A DNA stretch of 64,000 bases from Isoetes taiwanensis (taxonomy: Eukaryota; Streptophyta; Lycopodiopsida; Isoetales; Isoetaceae). Made by a program: the position numbers and the translations under genes. Positions 56,003 to 64,000 of this stretch are shown here, piece after piece. The notes beneath the pieces were generated by a model. It made no database searches. It was given only the letters and a program-made list of their open reading frames with translations, and was not told the DNA's origin. Position 1 is the stretch's first letter. Each line of letters begins with the position of its first letter. The stretch is taken from the NCBI GenBank assembly GCA_021234155.1, contig JAJEKV010000098.1, positions 735,084 through 799,083 on the forward strand, given 5' to 3'.

Positions 56003-56269
56003 TTGATGTTACTTTTTTTTTTTTTTTGCGGTTGTACTTGTGAGCGGTTATATTGCAATTGTTCAATGTGCAAAGGACAAATAAAACGGATGAGAAAGAC
56101 TGTCCTCGACCATGTTGATAAATATGGTGAATGCCCGACAAATCCGGTGCTCTCGGGCCACATGTGGGGGTATTCAACGAGGTATAATACGAATCTCATG
56201 AACTTCGAATCAACTACTCTCATGTACTTGAATCGACGTCTTAACTTAGTTTGTTTTGTATTTTGTTAG
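56003..56269 (+). CDS. CACTA zinc-finger-like exon (transposase-associated type)
   Basis: Codons spell YCNCSMCKGQIKRMRK and then HVDKYGECP, a C-x-C-x2-C ... H-x3-G pattern like the N-terminal transposase-associated (Transpos_assoc) domain of TNP2 elements. The frame stops at TTTTGTTAG (56269), which is also a good acceptor; the next exon starts at 56270 (EEIENEVSSKQ) in the same frame and runs to about 56473. A zinc-binding, DNA- or protein-contacting region is inferred. Confidence 0.5.
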   Translation: MMLLFFFFCGCTCERLYCNCSMCKGQIKRMRKTVLDHVDKYGECPTNPVLSGHMWGYSTRYNTNLMNFESTTLMYLNRRLNLVCFVFC

Positions 56270-56522
56270 GAAGAAATTGAGAATGAAGTGAGCTCGAAGC
56301 AGTATATAGATTTTGGGGTTATGTTGTCATTGGAAGTAGATGATGTTGATACTATGAATGCGTTCATAGAAAACCCTACAAAAAGAAAGCCATCAACTTC
56401 CTCAAAGAGTATCCCATTACGCGTGATAGAACTTCGTCGTTGCAATGGCCGTTGCCAAGATTGGAGGGAATGACAATGTTCATCAAAATTGGAATGTACT
56501 AGATCATGTAGAGAAGAAAATA
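56270..56522 (+). pseudogene. Cys-rich segment before the SET domain
   Basis: EEIENEVSSKQ ... to the stop at 56473; in the same frame after the stop QCSSKLECTRSC follows. With RRCNGRCQDW before it, this gives five to six cysteines directly upstream of the SET domain, in the position of the AWS or pre-SET region of SET proteins. One stop and one frame change separate it from the SET frame. Confidence 0.4.
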
Positions 56523-57111
56523 ATCTTCCACCTTCACTAGTCCATTTGGTCCACCCTTTCTGGATAAAGATCGTAAGAAATTCAATGCATGGCCTAGAGG
56601 CAAGCCAATTATTTATGGGGAGCAATTTACATATTGGGGTAGGCAGTACATGATTAAAAATAGTCGGGTCCCCGGTGCTGGCCTGGGATTATATATTATG
56701 ACGAATACAAAAGTCAAAGATGGTACGACTGTTCCTTTAATGCCATATGTAGGTCCTGAATATAACTCAGACACTTGGCATAAATTGAGTAAGCATCAGT
56801 GGCGCATGCTCATCTATGGCCTAAATTCAAATGCACGAACAATATCCAAGCCCAGTGACTACGCAAGCTTCACATATATTGATGGTCGTCCTCAGTTGCA
56901 TGGAAACCTTGCTGCTTTTATTAATAGCTCTATCGAGAATCTTGAAGCTACCAATTGTGAATTTGTCGAGGCAAACAAAGACCAAGAAGATTTTTTTAGG
57001 CGTAAAATTGACGGGAGATATATCATGGTTTATGCTATAAAAACTTTGTGTATTGGTGATGAATTGTTCATTGAATATGAATATGGTAATATACAGGAGG
57101 AGGTCCTTTGA
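56523..57111 (+). CDS. SET-domain protein (putative lysine methyltransferase) inside the CACTA
   Basis: The frame is open from about 56523 (after a TAA; acceptor CACTAG possible at 56538) to TGA at 57111, about 195 codons; the first Met is at 56650. SET motifs in order: SRVPGAGLGLYI (GxG, cofactor loop), MPYVGPEY, GNLAAFINSS then TNCEFVE (the NHSC-like motif, with Ser replacing His), and GDELFIEYEYG (the YDY-like end with the catalytic Tyr). Lysine methylation of histones or of a protein of the element is inferred. The gene is on the same strand as, and between, the zinc-finger exon and the transposase. The frame is intact over its full length, unlike its neighbours. Confidence 0.8.
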
Positions 57112-57659
57112 TGATGTACTCAAATTACTCATATAATTTTTAATTGGAATGCACCCTTTTCTTCTTCTTCGAATTCTTCTTCTTCTTCTTCTTCTTCTTC
57201 TTTTTCGAATTCTTCGAATTCTTCTTCTCTTGGAATGAGATTGCACATATTGAAGATAAATATGTATTATATCTTCAATATATGCTTTGATTATGACATA
57301 AAATTTTATATTTCGTTCGTTACTAAATGCTTAAAATTTAACAAACGCGGGCTCTCAATGCATGTATCAATCACGTATATATTTCGTTTAATCGGCGTGC
57401 GGGGGGTAGGCAAGTGGATATGAGACCACATCAAAGCATCTTGAATTGGCGACATCAAACGCCATTGCGGATAGCAGAATTAGAATACATTGAAGCGGTA
57501 TGGTACAAACATGGGCACAACGCATAATGAAGAGTACAATGATGAAGATGAGCAGAATACGATGATGAAGATGGCGACAATGCCCCTATGGACGACTTCA
57601 TGGAAGTTGAGGAACCCATAGCCGACATGTTAGATGCATTTGGCCCAATCTTCGACAAC
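57112..57659. other. Microsatellite (TTC)n and AT-rich spacer
   Basis: A TTC-rich tract at 57161-57232 with interspersed GAATTC. From about 57480 the sequence is acidic-codon-rich (GATGAAGATG repeats, EEPIADMLDAFG at about 57610) and probably starts the transposase N-terminus. Confidence 0.5.
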
Positions 57660-57985
57660 GACCTAGATGCCCGATATAAATACTCCTAACGATGGTCATG
57701 AAGATCACGTTTTTATTGGAGGAGGCATAAAGCATTATATCCAGGTGCAAAGCATATCTAGATTGGACGACATCTTTATTGATATTAAACCTTCAAGCCA
57801 AATTCAAATGGAGCAATGCCGATTGTTACGGCTTTGTTAGAGTAAGTACAATTACAATCACTTGACTTATTGAATTTGTAGTTGAATGTATACGTAAAGG
57901 TCTGTTTTATACTGGGTTATTGTAAGAGAAAATACTCCCCAAGGGAACACTATGCCCAAAAGTCGCGATGAAATAAAAAAATATA

Positions 57986-58267
57986 TTGGCAGCTACTGGT
58001 TTAGGCTACCATAAGATTCACGCTTGTCCAAATGATTGCATGGTATATTATCCGAATGACATCTACAAGAACACAGAAACATGCCCTAAATGTGGTGCCT
58101 CTAGGTACAACGCAGATGCCAAGGGAAAGACCGTCCCGATGAAGGTGGTTCGCTACTTTCCATTGATCCCTCGCATAAGGCTATTGTTTCGATGTGAATC
58201 TCTAGCTTCGCTCATGGGTTGGTGTGCCGCTAATGCGTCGAGTGACAATGTACTCTCGCGTGGTTAG
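57986..58267 (+). CDS. Transposase zinc-ribbon part (TNP2 N-terminal)
   Basis: 93 codons open. KIHACPNDC ... ETCPKCGASRY forms a C-x4-C ... C-x2-C zinc-ribbon-like arrangement characteristic of TNP2 proteins. Confidence 0.8.
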   Translation: MAATGLGYHKIHACPNDCMVYYPNDIYKNTETCPKCGASRYNADAKGKTVPMKVVRYFPLIPRIRLLFRCESLASLMGWCAANASSDNVLSRG

Positions 58268-59217
58268 TGACGCGCAAGCAATGGAAGCATATTGATGAAA
58301 CATGGCCGGAATTTGGAAGAGAGCCGCGAAATCTCCGATTAGGGTTGGCAACGGATGGTGTTAATCCTTATGGACGTCAATCGGCCGCGTGGTCAACTTG
58401 GCCAGTAGTGTTGATCAACTATAATTTACCACCGTGGTTACTCATGAAGACTAGCCATTTAATGGTAGTACTATTAGTTCCAGGACCGAAGAAGCCGGAA
58501 AGTCTAGATCCGTATCTGAAAATAGTTATTGATGAGCTTTTGACATTGTGGAGTGAAGGTATTGAAGTTTCTGATGTCTCAAGAGAACGTGCTGAGCGAA
58601 GATTTACCTTGAGAGCAATCTTAATGTGGACAATGGCGATTGGCCTGGGTTTGTATGAACTCGGACTCCAAGTGTCCGGATATGCGGCATGTCACTTGTG
58701 TGGGTTTGAACAGTTGAACTCTCCCGGTCCAGCGGCATTGCACAAAAATGTCTATGCAAACTTCAAAGAGATATCGCCAATGGAAAATCGACTTCGATAC
58801 GTAGGTCCAAGAGAAAAACATTGCACTGAAGAGCCTCCCAAAAGGTTGACAATGAGAGATTGGGGTAACATGTGGGATGCCGCTGAAGGAAATAAGGTTA
58901 AGGGAATGAAGTGGAAAGCATCCTTCTTCCTTCTACCCTATTGGACAAAATTGAAGATCCATCATCTTCTTGATTCCATGCACATCTTAAAAACGTTTCG
59001 TCTATTTGGAGGCATGTCACCGGACGTAAGGACACACGAGATGCAAAGACGAGAAGATCTACAAGAAGTCGGATCAAAATCTAAAGCATGGTTAAATGTC
59101 GAAGAAGGAATAAGGCCACAAGTGGATTGGATCGTGCCTAGAAAAATGTATGAAACCCGTTCGAGAAGCGATCAAGGCAATAAAGACTCGACATGGGATA
59201 TATGCATTCTTGCGTAA
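58267..59217 (+). CDS. Transposase core (TNP2)
   Basis: 316 codons open. LATDGVNPYGRQSAAW carries a candidate first acidic residue, and LLDSMHILK a second (D-x-M-H). The conserved KNV and GRKD strings follow in a shifted frame at about 58990-59035. The last 60 codons are in the wrong frame. Confidence 0.8.
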   Translation: MTRKQWKHIDETWPEFGREPRNLRLGLATDGVNPYGRQSAAWSTWPVVLINYNLPPWLLMKTSHLMVVLLVPGPKKPESLDPYLKIVIDELLTLWSEGIEVSDVSRERAERRFTLRAILMWTMAIGLGLYELGLQVSGYAACHLCGFEQLNSPGPAALHKNVYANFKEISPMENRLRYVGPREKHCTEEPPKRLTMRDWGNMWDAAEGNKVKGMKWKASFFLLPYWTKLKIHHLLDSMHILKTFRLFGGMSPDVRTHEMQRREDLQEVGSKSKAWLNVEEGIRPQVDWIVPRKMYETRSRSDQGNKDSTWDICILA

Positions 59218-59436
59218 TTGTTTCTCTAACGAAGGGGAGTTAAGCGGGTTGAAATCTCATGATTGGCATAAAATGTTGCAGTTTGTTATGCCTATTGTTC
59301 CGAGGGTCGCTCGCCCGACGGGTCCACTACGCGGCAATATGTCTCCTATCGAAGTTTTCCAGGTTAAATATTGGATTTAGAAAAACTTTCGATGCTGAAC
59401 TCTCACTTAACTTTTTCTTTCTTAAATGATATTTAG

Positions 59437-59800
59437 ATGGATTACAAGGAAGGAGATATCGACAAATGAAATTGCGGACATGCGAACTAAAGGTCGTTGA
59501 GGCATGTTGTATGCTAGAGAAAGAATTCCCAACAAGTTTTCTACGGACATACAAACTCACTTACTAGTGCATTTAGTGGACGAAGTAGAGCTTGCGAGCA
59601 CAACAAATCCTAGATGGATGTTTTTATAGAACGCTTTACGAAGGTCCTCAAGGACTTCAGACGTCGAAGGCAAGGCAGAGGGTTGCATGGCCGAGGGTTG
59701 GTTAGCACGAGTCATTATTCTATGTCACCGAAGTTCTTGGCGATCTACACCCCAATGCTCCACGATTATGGACCGATGAAGACACTCCAACTATAATTGG
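59437..59800 (+). CDS. DUF4218 region of the transposase
   Basis: EKEFPTSFLRTYK, then THLLVHLVDEVELAS, RWMFFIERF and, in the next frame piece, GRGLVSTSHYSMSP. These are the landmarks of DUF4218, found C-terminal to TNP2 in many plant CACTA elements. One or two frameshifts are needed. Confidence 0.7.
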
Positions 59801-59887
59801 AGAAGTTCAAGGAAGACCCACGAAGAAATTGTTCACACTAGAAGAACAGGCAAAAGTCAATAAGTTTCTCATCTACAACTCCACCCC

Positions 59888-60115
59888 ATGGAGAAATGGA
59901 TAAAAAAAAATGAGGAAGAAAAAATAAAGAGAGATGAGGAGAGAAGACGCTATCGACAAAAGAATCGCAAAACAACCACTTCCGGATCATCTAGGGTCCC
60001 GCCAAGTGAGATAAACAATAAATGGCTGCTCGAACAACTAGAGATGGCAAGGCAACGTGGCGAACATGTTTCTAAGAAGAATTTGCATATGCTAAAGGCG
60101 TGTCACTATTTGTAA
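59888..60115 (+). CDS. Basic coiled-coil segment of the CACTA gene
   Basis: 75 codons, KKNEEEKIKRDEERRRYRQK and ending KKNLHMLKACHYL. Between DUF4218 and DUF4216 regions, probably an exon of the same gene (donor TTTGTAAGT at its end). Confidence 0.55.
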   Translation: MEKWIKKNEEEKIKRDEERRRYRQKNRKTTTSGSSRVPPSEINNKWLLEQLEMARQRGEHVSKKNLHMLKACHYL

Positions 60116-60186
60116 GTGCAACTTAATAGCATATTATAATTCCGCGAGTTTCGTTCGTTATTTTGAACATTTGTTCCTTTACTTTG

Positions 60187-60605
60187 TAGTATAATTCATA
60201 TGCATCAATATGATCTTTCGGTGCTCACTTTCGACGACAAAGTGTGGATCATGGCAAACGCACTTATGATTGTGGTATATCAGCAAAGTTTAGTACAGTT
60301 TGCTAGACCGGTAGGTGCGGACTCCAAACCCAATCGAGGCAATGTTGGAATGGATTGGTACTATAAAGACTATCATGGAGGTTGATGTCGGTAGTGCATT
60401 CAAAACAATGTTGTTTGATGCCGAATGGTTTGATCTTGTGTGTCTTGGTGCTCATGCCACGATCGCATAAAAGATCCGAAAGTGGCTTTGTATTCACTAG
60501 ATTCAACTCGTCGGTATCGTGGTCAAGACACCTTACCGTGAGGGTTGAGCAATGTGAACAAGTATGTTTACTTGGATGCAATAAAATTTATATATGTCAT
60601 TAACA
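60187..60605 (+). pseudogene. DUF4216 region
   Basis: Starts after an acceptor (TTTGTAG, 60189) with MHQYDLSVLTFDDKVW. RPVGADSKPNRGNVGMDWYYK follows, and after a shift MEVDVGSAFKTMLFDAEWFD, matching DUF4216 (W-Y-x ... F-x-x-x-L-F-D-x-E-W-F). Stops at about 60455 and later break it. Confidence 0.6.
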
Positions 60606-61799
60606 AAGGAACTAATGTAATAGAGGTTTTGTAGGTCACCTTCGTTCCAGATCCTTTGCAAGATCAAGTGGTGGTTCGTAGTTCCATGTAAGGCTGGCTC
60701 ACGCATATTTGAAGGTGAAGAAGAGATGGCGGTCGGAATAGAGAGGTTGGGGGGGCTAGACTTGTCATGATAGAAGACTACCATCGATTGAACCTTCATT
60801 ACTTTATTATGATTATATTTTCTTCCCACATATGAATAAGAAAATACTTTGGCATGAATTTGTGTATACTACAAACCATATTAGGCAACATTAGTATTGC
60901 AACTTCGGGTTATCATAGACATTTATGCCAAGTTAATTGGCAGCCTAGTATAGACCTATGGCTTGCAAAGCCCATCGTCAGGCAGTCCTACATACGCTTG
61001 AGTACACGCTTTTATGTTTAATTAATCATAAAATGAAGATTCCCTTCAAAATGCAAGATTCATATACAAAAATCATATATGTATTCCCTTCAAAATACAA
61101 AATTCATATAAAAACCCATACACAATTCAAATACACAAAACAAAGTGGATGCCGGTGCACATCTAGCGGTATATATCAGCATCGGCAGGATCCACTCATG
61201 AGGCTTGAAGGTGCTTTCGACCGGTGATTTCCTCCACCCGTCCGGAACAAGCCTCCCGGCATGGAATCCAAGCCCTCCCGTGGTGTCACGTTTCCCCAAA
61301 GGAATTCATGTACAAGCACTTCCGCGCATGCTGGTTGGTGCAGTGCAACCTTTGAAAGTAGGGCTTCAAACCAAATGTTTCCTTCCCAAAGGACCCTATC
61401 CTCTAGCATCCGGGCCAAGCACAACGAAGCTTACCATGCATTTCTTGAGCATTCGAGCTGTCAGATTGAGGGAAGGTCCCGCCTCCCCAGCATATCTGGC
61501 GAGGTCTTTCTTGCCCCCCTATCGCCTTACGGCTTTGTCATAGCTTGCTTGAACTCGGCCTTTCTTGGGTTAGGTTTTGTCTCTAGCCACTTTCGAGGCG
61601 CGGGAGCCCGGTCCGGTGCTCGGCATCAAAGACGGCCTGCAGTGCGGCATCAGCGAGGCATGCATCGGAGAAGCGGCCATGGCCATGGCGGAGGATCCGA
61701 CGAAGGAGGAGGAGGAGGAAGCGTGGTTTTGCGGAAGAGGCGGAGGGCGGAGGGCGGGCGAGAAGCCGGAGGACTAATGGGCAATATATATGCTAAAAG
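60606..61799. other. AT-rich then GC-rich, no confirmed gene
   Basis: Up to about 61190 AT-rich without content apart from a repeated ATTCCCTTCAAAAT string (about 61030 and 61083). From 61200 the base composition changes sharply to GC-rich. A short Met start MAMAEDPTKEEEEEAW (61679-61780) resembles a host gene N-terminus but stops at once. Long overlapping frames here are composition effects. Confidence 0.35.
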
Positions 61800-62241
61800 C
61801 GGGCTCCCCGACCGTTCTAATGCTAACCCTTTGACCCTAGACCTTCTAGAAAATTCGAAAATTGGGCCGTGTGCTGGAGATGAATTAGGGATCCAGCCGG
61901 CAAAAAATCGAATTTATTTTCGCGGTAATGCATTAATTGCGAATTTACTTAATGTCTTGCCCATCAAAAGAAAGCCCCGACTTCTACTTGCCACATCGGA
62001 GGGAGGACAGGCCCAAACTCGCCCGCCAGTTCCCCTTGCTCCGTATTCTCGGCTAAGCCGGCCAGGTCCTGTGCAACAGACCAGACTTCGCCCCCAAAAC
62101 GCAAACCCTTCTAGGAGCCTAGCAACCCACGTGGTTTACGTTTGGGAGGCCCTCTCCTTGTCAGATCGGTAGGGACCTTGGCCGTGTCTTGAAGTGGAGT
62201 TGGGGTGTTGACGCCAGAGCGCTGACCCTTAAAAATCCCTC
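61800..62241. repeat. GC-rich direct repeat, copy A (442 bp)
   Basis: Matches 62909-63340 from CGGGCTCCCCG to AAATCCCTC with many small indels. Shared landmarks: AATGCTAACCCTTTGACC, CGAATTTATTTTCGCGG, AACGCAAACCCTTCTAG, GTTGACGCCAGAGCGC. Confidence 0.85.
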
Positions 62242-62908
62242 AAGCCTGCTTTGCCCCAAATTTCCTCTCCCTAAGGCCCTCGGGGCCGGACGGGCGACCT
62301 CTCCCGGAATCGCGATCTGGCTCTCGCCAATGGACTCGTGAATATCGACATTGCCCGGGGACCAAGTTGCGGGCCGAAGACCACCCGAACTCCAAGAAGC
62401 CAAAGTAGCTCACTTCCATCACACTCGTGAAATAATTGGCCTAGGATGTGGATGCTGGATACCGTCGTGGAGGGCGGAGTGTTTTTCTTTGCAAAACCGA
62501 CCGCGGTAACTTGCTCCCCTAGGGTAATTTCGCCATTCCGGACGATTTGGCAGGGGTCGACTTGCCATTCCGGAGCCTCCCTGGTGCCCGAACGACAAAA
62601 CAAAGGCGGTTTCTACAAGGCCGACATCGGGGCGCCCCGGTTTGACAAGTTCTCCCCGGACCGACCAGGAATCTTTTGGGCCTTCCGAAGAGGGGCCCAT
62701 GAACGGAGGATCCAACGGTCGGATAGGGGAACCGGCCCGGGAGGGTGGTCATTAGCGTGCAGCCCCGGGGAGCGCCGCCAGAAGGGCTACCTGGAACTTT
62801 TTTGGATCCGGGGCCTCACGGGTCCCGGACTCTCCCCTCTGTGAGGGATCCCCGCAAGGTCCTGGCCTCGTTTGACTTGGGAAGGGTGCCTGCTCGGTTC
62901 CCCTGCAA
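62242..62908. other. GC-rich segment between the direct repeats
   Basis: 667 bp without recognised coding, primer site or polypurine tract. A short LTR-flanked (TRIM-like) element or a segmental duplication would both fit. Confidence 0.4.
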
Positions 62909-63340
62909 CGGGCTCCCCGGCCCGCCTCTAATGCTAACCCTTTGACCTAGACCTTCTCCGCCAAAATTCAAAATTGGGCCGCGGTGTCGAGATGAATTAG
63001 GATCCAGGCCGGCAAAAAATCGAATTTATTTTCGCGGCAATGCATTAATTAACTTATTTAATGTCTTGCCATCGCAAAATTTAACTTCTACTTGCTACAT
63101 CGGGAGGAGGATGTGCCCAAACCCCCCGGCAGTTCCCCTTGCTCCGTTCAGATTTCGCCACCGCCGGCGCCAGTCCTTAAGTGCAACAGGATGCCCCAAA
63201 ACGCAAACCCTTCTAGAGCCCGCAACCCGCCGGGGTTTACGTTTTGAGGCCCTCTCCTTGTCGATTCGCCGACCTTTGCGCCCGCGGTCTTGAAGTGGAG
63301 TTGGGGTGTTGACGCCAGAGCGCGGACCCTAAAATCCCTC
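62909..63340. repeat. GC-rich direct repeat, copy B (432 bp)
   Basis: See copy A. The distance A to B is 1109 bp. Confidence 0.85.
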
Positions 63341-64000
63341 CGGAAGCTGGTATTTATAGTTCATACTTTGGTCTCTATTGTGTTTACCGTGGTTATTATG
63401 TTCTCTAAATATTCATGTATGTATGATACGATCGGGCATCGCGACGCGGTATACAACCCCCGTGATAAGGTCTATGATACGTGGTACTCAGACACGTGTA
63501 TACAACCCCACATAAGGTCTATGATACTGTGCATCAGAACGCATTAATTATGAATTAAGTGCCAACAAATATTGGTAATGAGTATACTTGTTCATTCTGT
63601 TATAAACTTGCAGATCTTATATGAAGCCGGAGACTCAAGCCGCGGTCCAAAACCCTTAAGGTAATCTATGAAGAGGCTGCAGCCCATATATGAAGTTGTA
63701 TGTGATCATGCACGAGAGAATATGGCAAATCAAAGAAGCTCTTCTTGCAGCTTTGCATGGACCAGAAGCTAGGCATGCCTTGTGTAGATTGTATGCGAGA
63801 GGAGCAACCCGGTGAGCCATATGTTTGCATCGCTACAATCATGATCGGTAAGTCGCAAGCTTGATTTAGTATGAAAGTATGCAAGTGAAGCTCAATGGTG
63901 CACAAGTCTGGTTTATTAAAGTGGATAGATAAACAAGGATGGAGAGAAATCTAAGTGGATAGATAAACAAGGATAGATAAAATACATAAGTAATGAAACA
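63341..64000. other. Short tandem repeats; possible exon, window end
   Basis: A unit with GTATACAACCCC and ATAAGGTCTATGATAC occurs twice (about 63452-63540). TAAGTGGATAGATAAACAAGGAT-type units occur twice near 63918 and 63951. A frame up to about 63849 ending at a good donor (ATCG|GTAAGT) could be an exon but resembles nothing I know. Confidence 0.4.

Larger units (their letters stand above)
57660..59800 (+). pseudogene. TNP2-type CACTA transposase with frameshifts, DUF4218 end
   Basis: N-terminal part about 57715-57840 (SRLDDIFIDIK, KFKWSNADCYG), intron, then 57931-58267 with TLCPKSRDEIKKY, LGYHKIHACPNDC and CPKCGASRYN. A one-base insertion near 58280 leads to 58267-59217 (WKHIDETWPEFG, RNLRLGLATDG, STWPVVLINYNLPPW, LVPGPKKPESLD). 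A frameshift at about 58992 is followed by GELSGLKSHDWHKMLQ (59237-59282). An intron (59363-59436) leads to DUF4218 (VHLVDEVELAST, RWMFFIERF, 59437-59800). All TNP2 landmarks are present in order. The transposase cuts and joins the element ends. Two to four single-base shifts break the gene. Confidence 0.85.
53934..64000 (+). mobile_element. CACTA (En/Spm) DNA transposon, right end beyond window
   Basis: Starts CACTACAAGGGATAATCGTCC-type ends inside the gypsy-2 LTR after GTA, which would be the 3-bp target duplication. It is followed by subterminal repeats, a small ORF, a zinc-finger-like exon, a SET ORF, a TNP2-type transposase with DUF4218 and DUF4216 regions, all on the plus strand. No inverted end (CTTGTAGTG) occurs in the window. 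How much of 60.6-64.0 kb belongs to the element is uncertain; the GC-rich part may be a separate insertion. Confidence 0.7.

Noticed and set aside
61261-62172. 303-codon plus-strand frame
   Set aside because: GC-rich composition lowers stop frequency, other frames are open too, and the frame crosses the border of the direct repeat; no domain seen.
62240-62844. Overlapping frames of 60-132 codons on both strands
   Set aside because: Same composition effect; no conserved motif.
60606-64000. CACTA right terminus
   Set aside because: No CTTGTAGTG-type inverted end followed by the expected GTAAGCATT was found, so the right end is taken to be outside the window.
1-64000. CRISPR arrays, bacterial operons, rRNA or organelle insertions
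   Set aside because: No regularly spaced short repeats with spacers, no ribosome-site-linked gene runs and no recognisable rRNA or plastid gene sequence.

Overview
The window is nuclear DNA from a land plant with a large, transposon-rich genome. Several signs support this: initiator-tRNA-Met primer sites (TGGTATCAGAGC type) behind LTRs, a plant chromovirus, a CACTA transposon with TNP2/DUF4218/DUF4216-like regions, L1-like LINE tails, a secreted lipid-transfer protein and CCCTAA repeats. The taxon cannot be fixed from this sequence; a fern or another large-genome vascular plant is a guess. At least two thirds of the readable sequence is mobile-element DNA. Only two host-like loci are convincing: a broken coiled-coil gene (about 31.2-35.2 kb) and a small lipid-transfer protein gene (about 41.5-42.0 kb).

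Layout. 1-12 kb: diverged duplicated non-coding blocks, a minus-strand LINE 3' fragment (1.3-2.4 kb), weak exon relics, a MITE (9.6-9.9 kb) and a retroposon tail with a (GATAA)n tract (11.3 kb). 12-17 kb: unreadable decayed sequence, then a polypurine tract and an orphan 1.55-kb Ty3/gypsy LTR. 17.1-23.8 kb: four copies of a foldback family, one split by a gypsy chromovirus (gypsy-1, minus strand, 18571-23695) with LTRs, a TTGCC target duplication, a perfect primer site and a frameshifted pol, but no gag or protease. 24.9-27.4 kb: decayed plus-strand LINE reverse transcriptase ending in a (TATC)n tail. 28.2-28.7 and 35.8-36.25 kb: foldback elements. 37.1-38.3 kb: a second minus-strand LINE remnant. 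42-44 kb: tandem duplications and a degenerate repeat of about 179 bp.

44.2-53.9 kb: a second gypsy element (gypsy-2, plus strand) with nearly identical LTRs, gag with two zinc knuckles, protease, an extra RNase H placed before the reverse transcriptase, a degenerate normal RNase H and an integrase. Its 3' LTR is interrupted at 53934 by the start of a CACTA DNA transposon that appears to run past the window end. This CACTA carries GC-rich subterminal repeats, a 99-codon ORF behind a telo-box, a zinc-finger-like exon, a SET-domain ORF and a TNP2-type transposase with DUF4218 and DUF4216 regions. A GC-rich segment with 440-bp direct repeats follows (61.2-63.3 kb).

How the parts relate: the nesting orders events. 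The foldback element was present before gypsy-1, and gypsy-2 before the CACTA. The most unusual features are the SET-domain ORF inside the CACTA, the archaeal-type RNase H upstream of RT in gypsy-2, and a strictly 42-bp-phased GGCCAC motif in the gypsy-2 leader. Single-base frameshifts affect nearly every coding region, host-like genes included, so some breaks may be assembly errors rather than decay.
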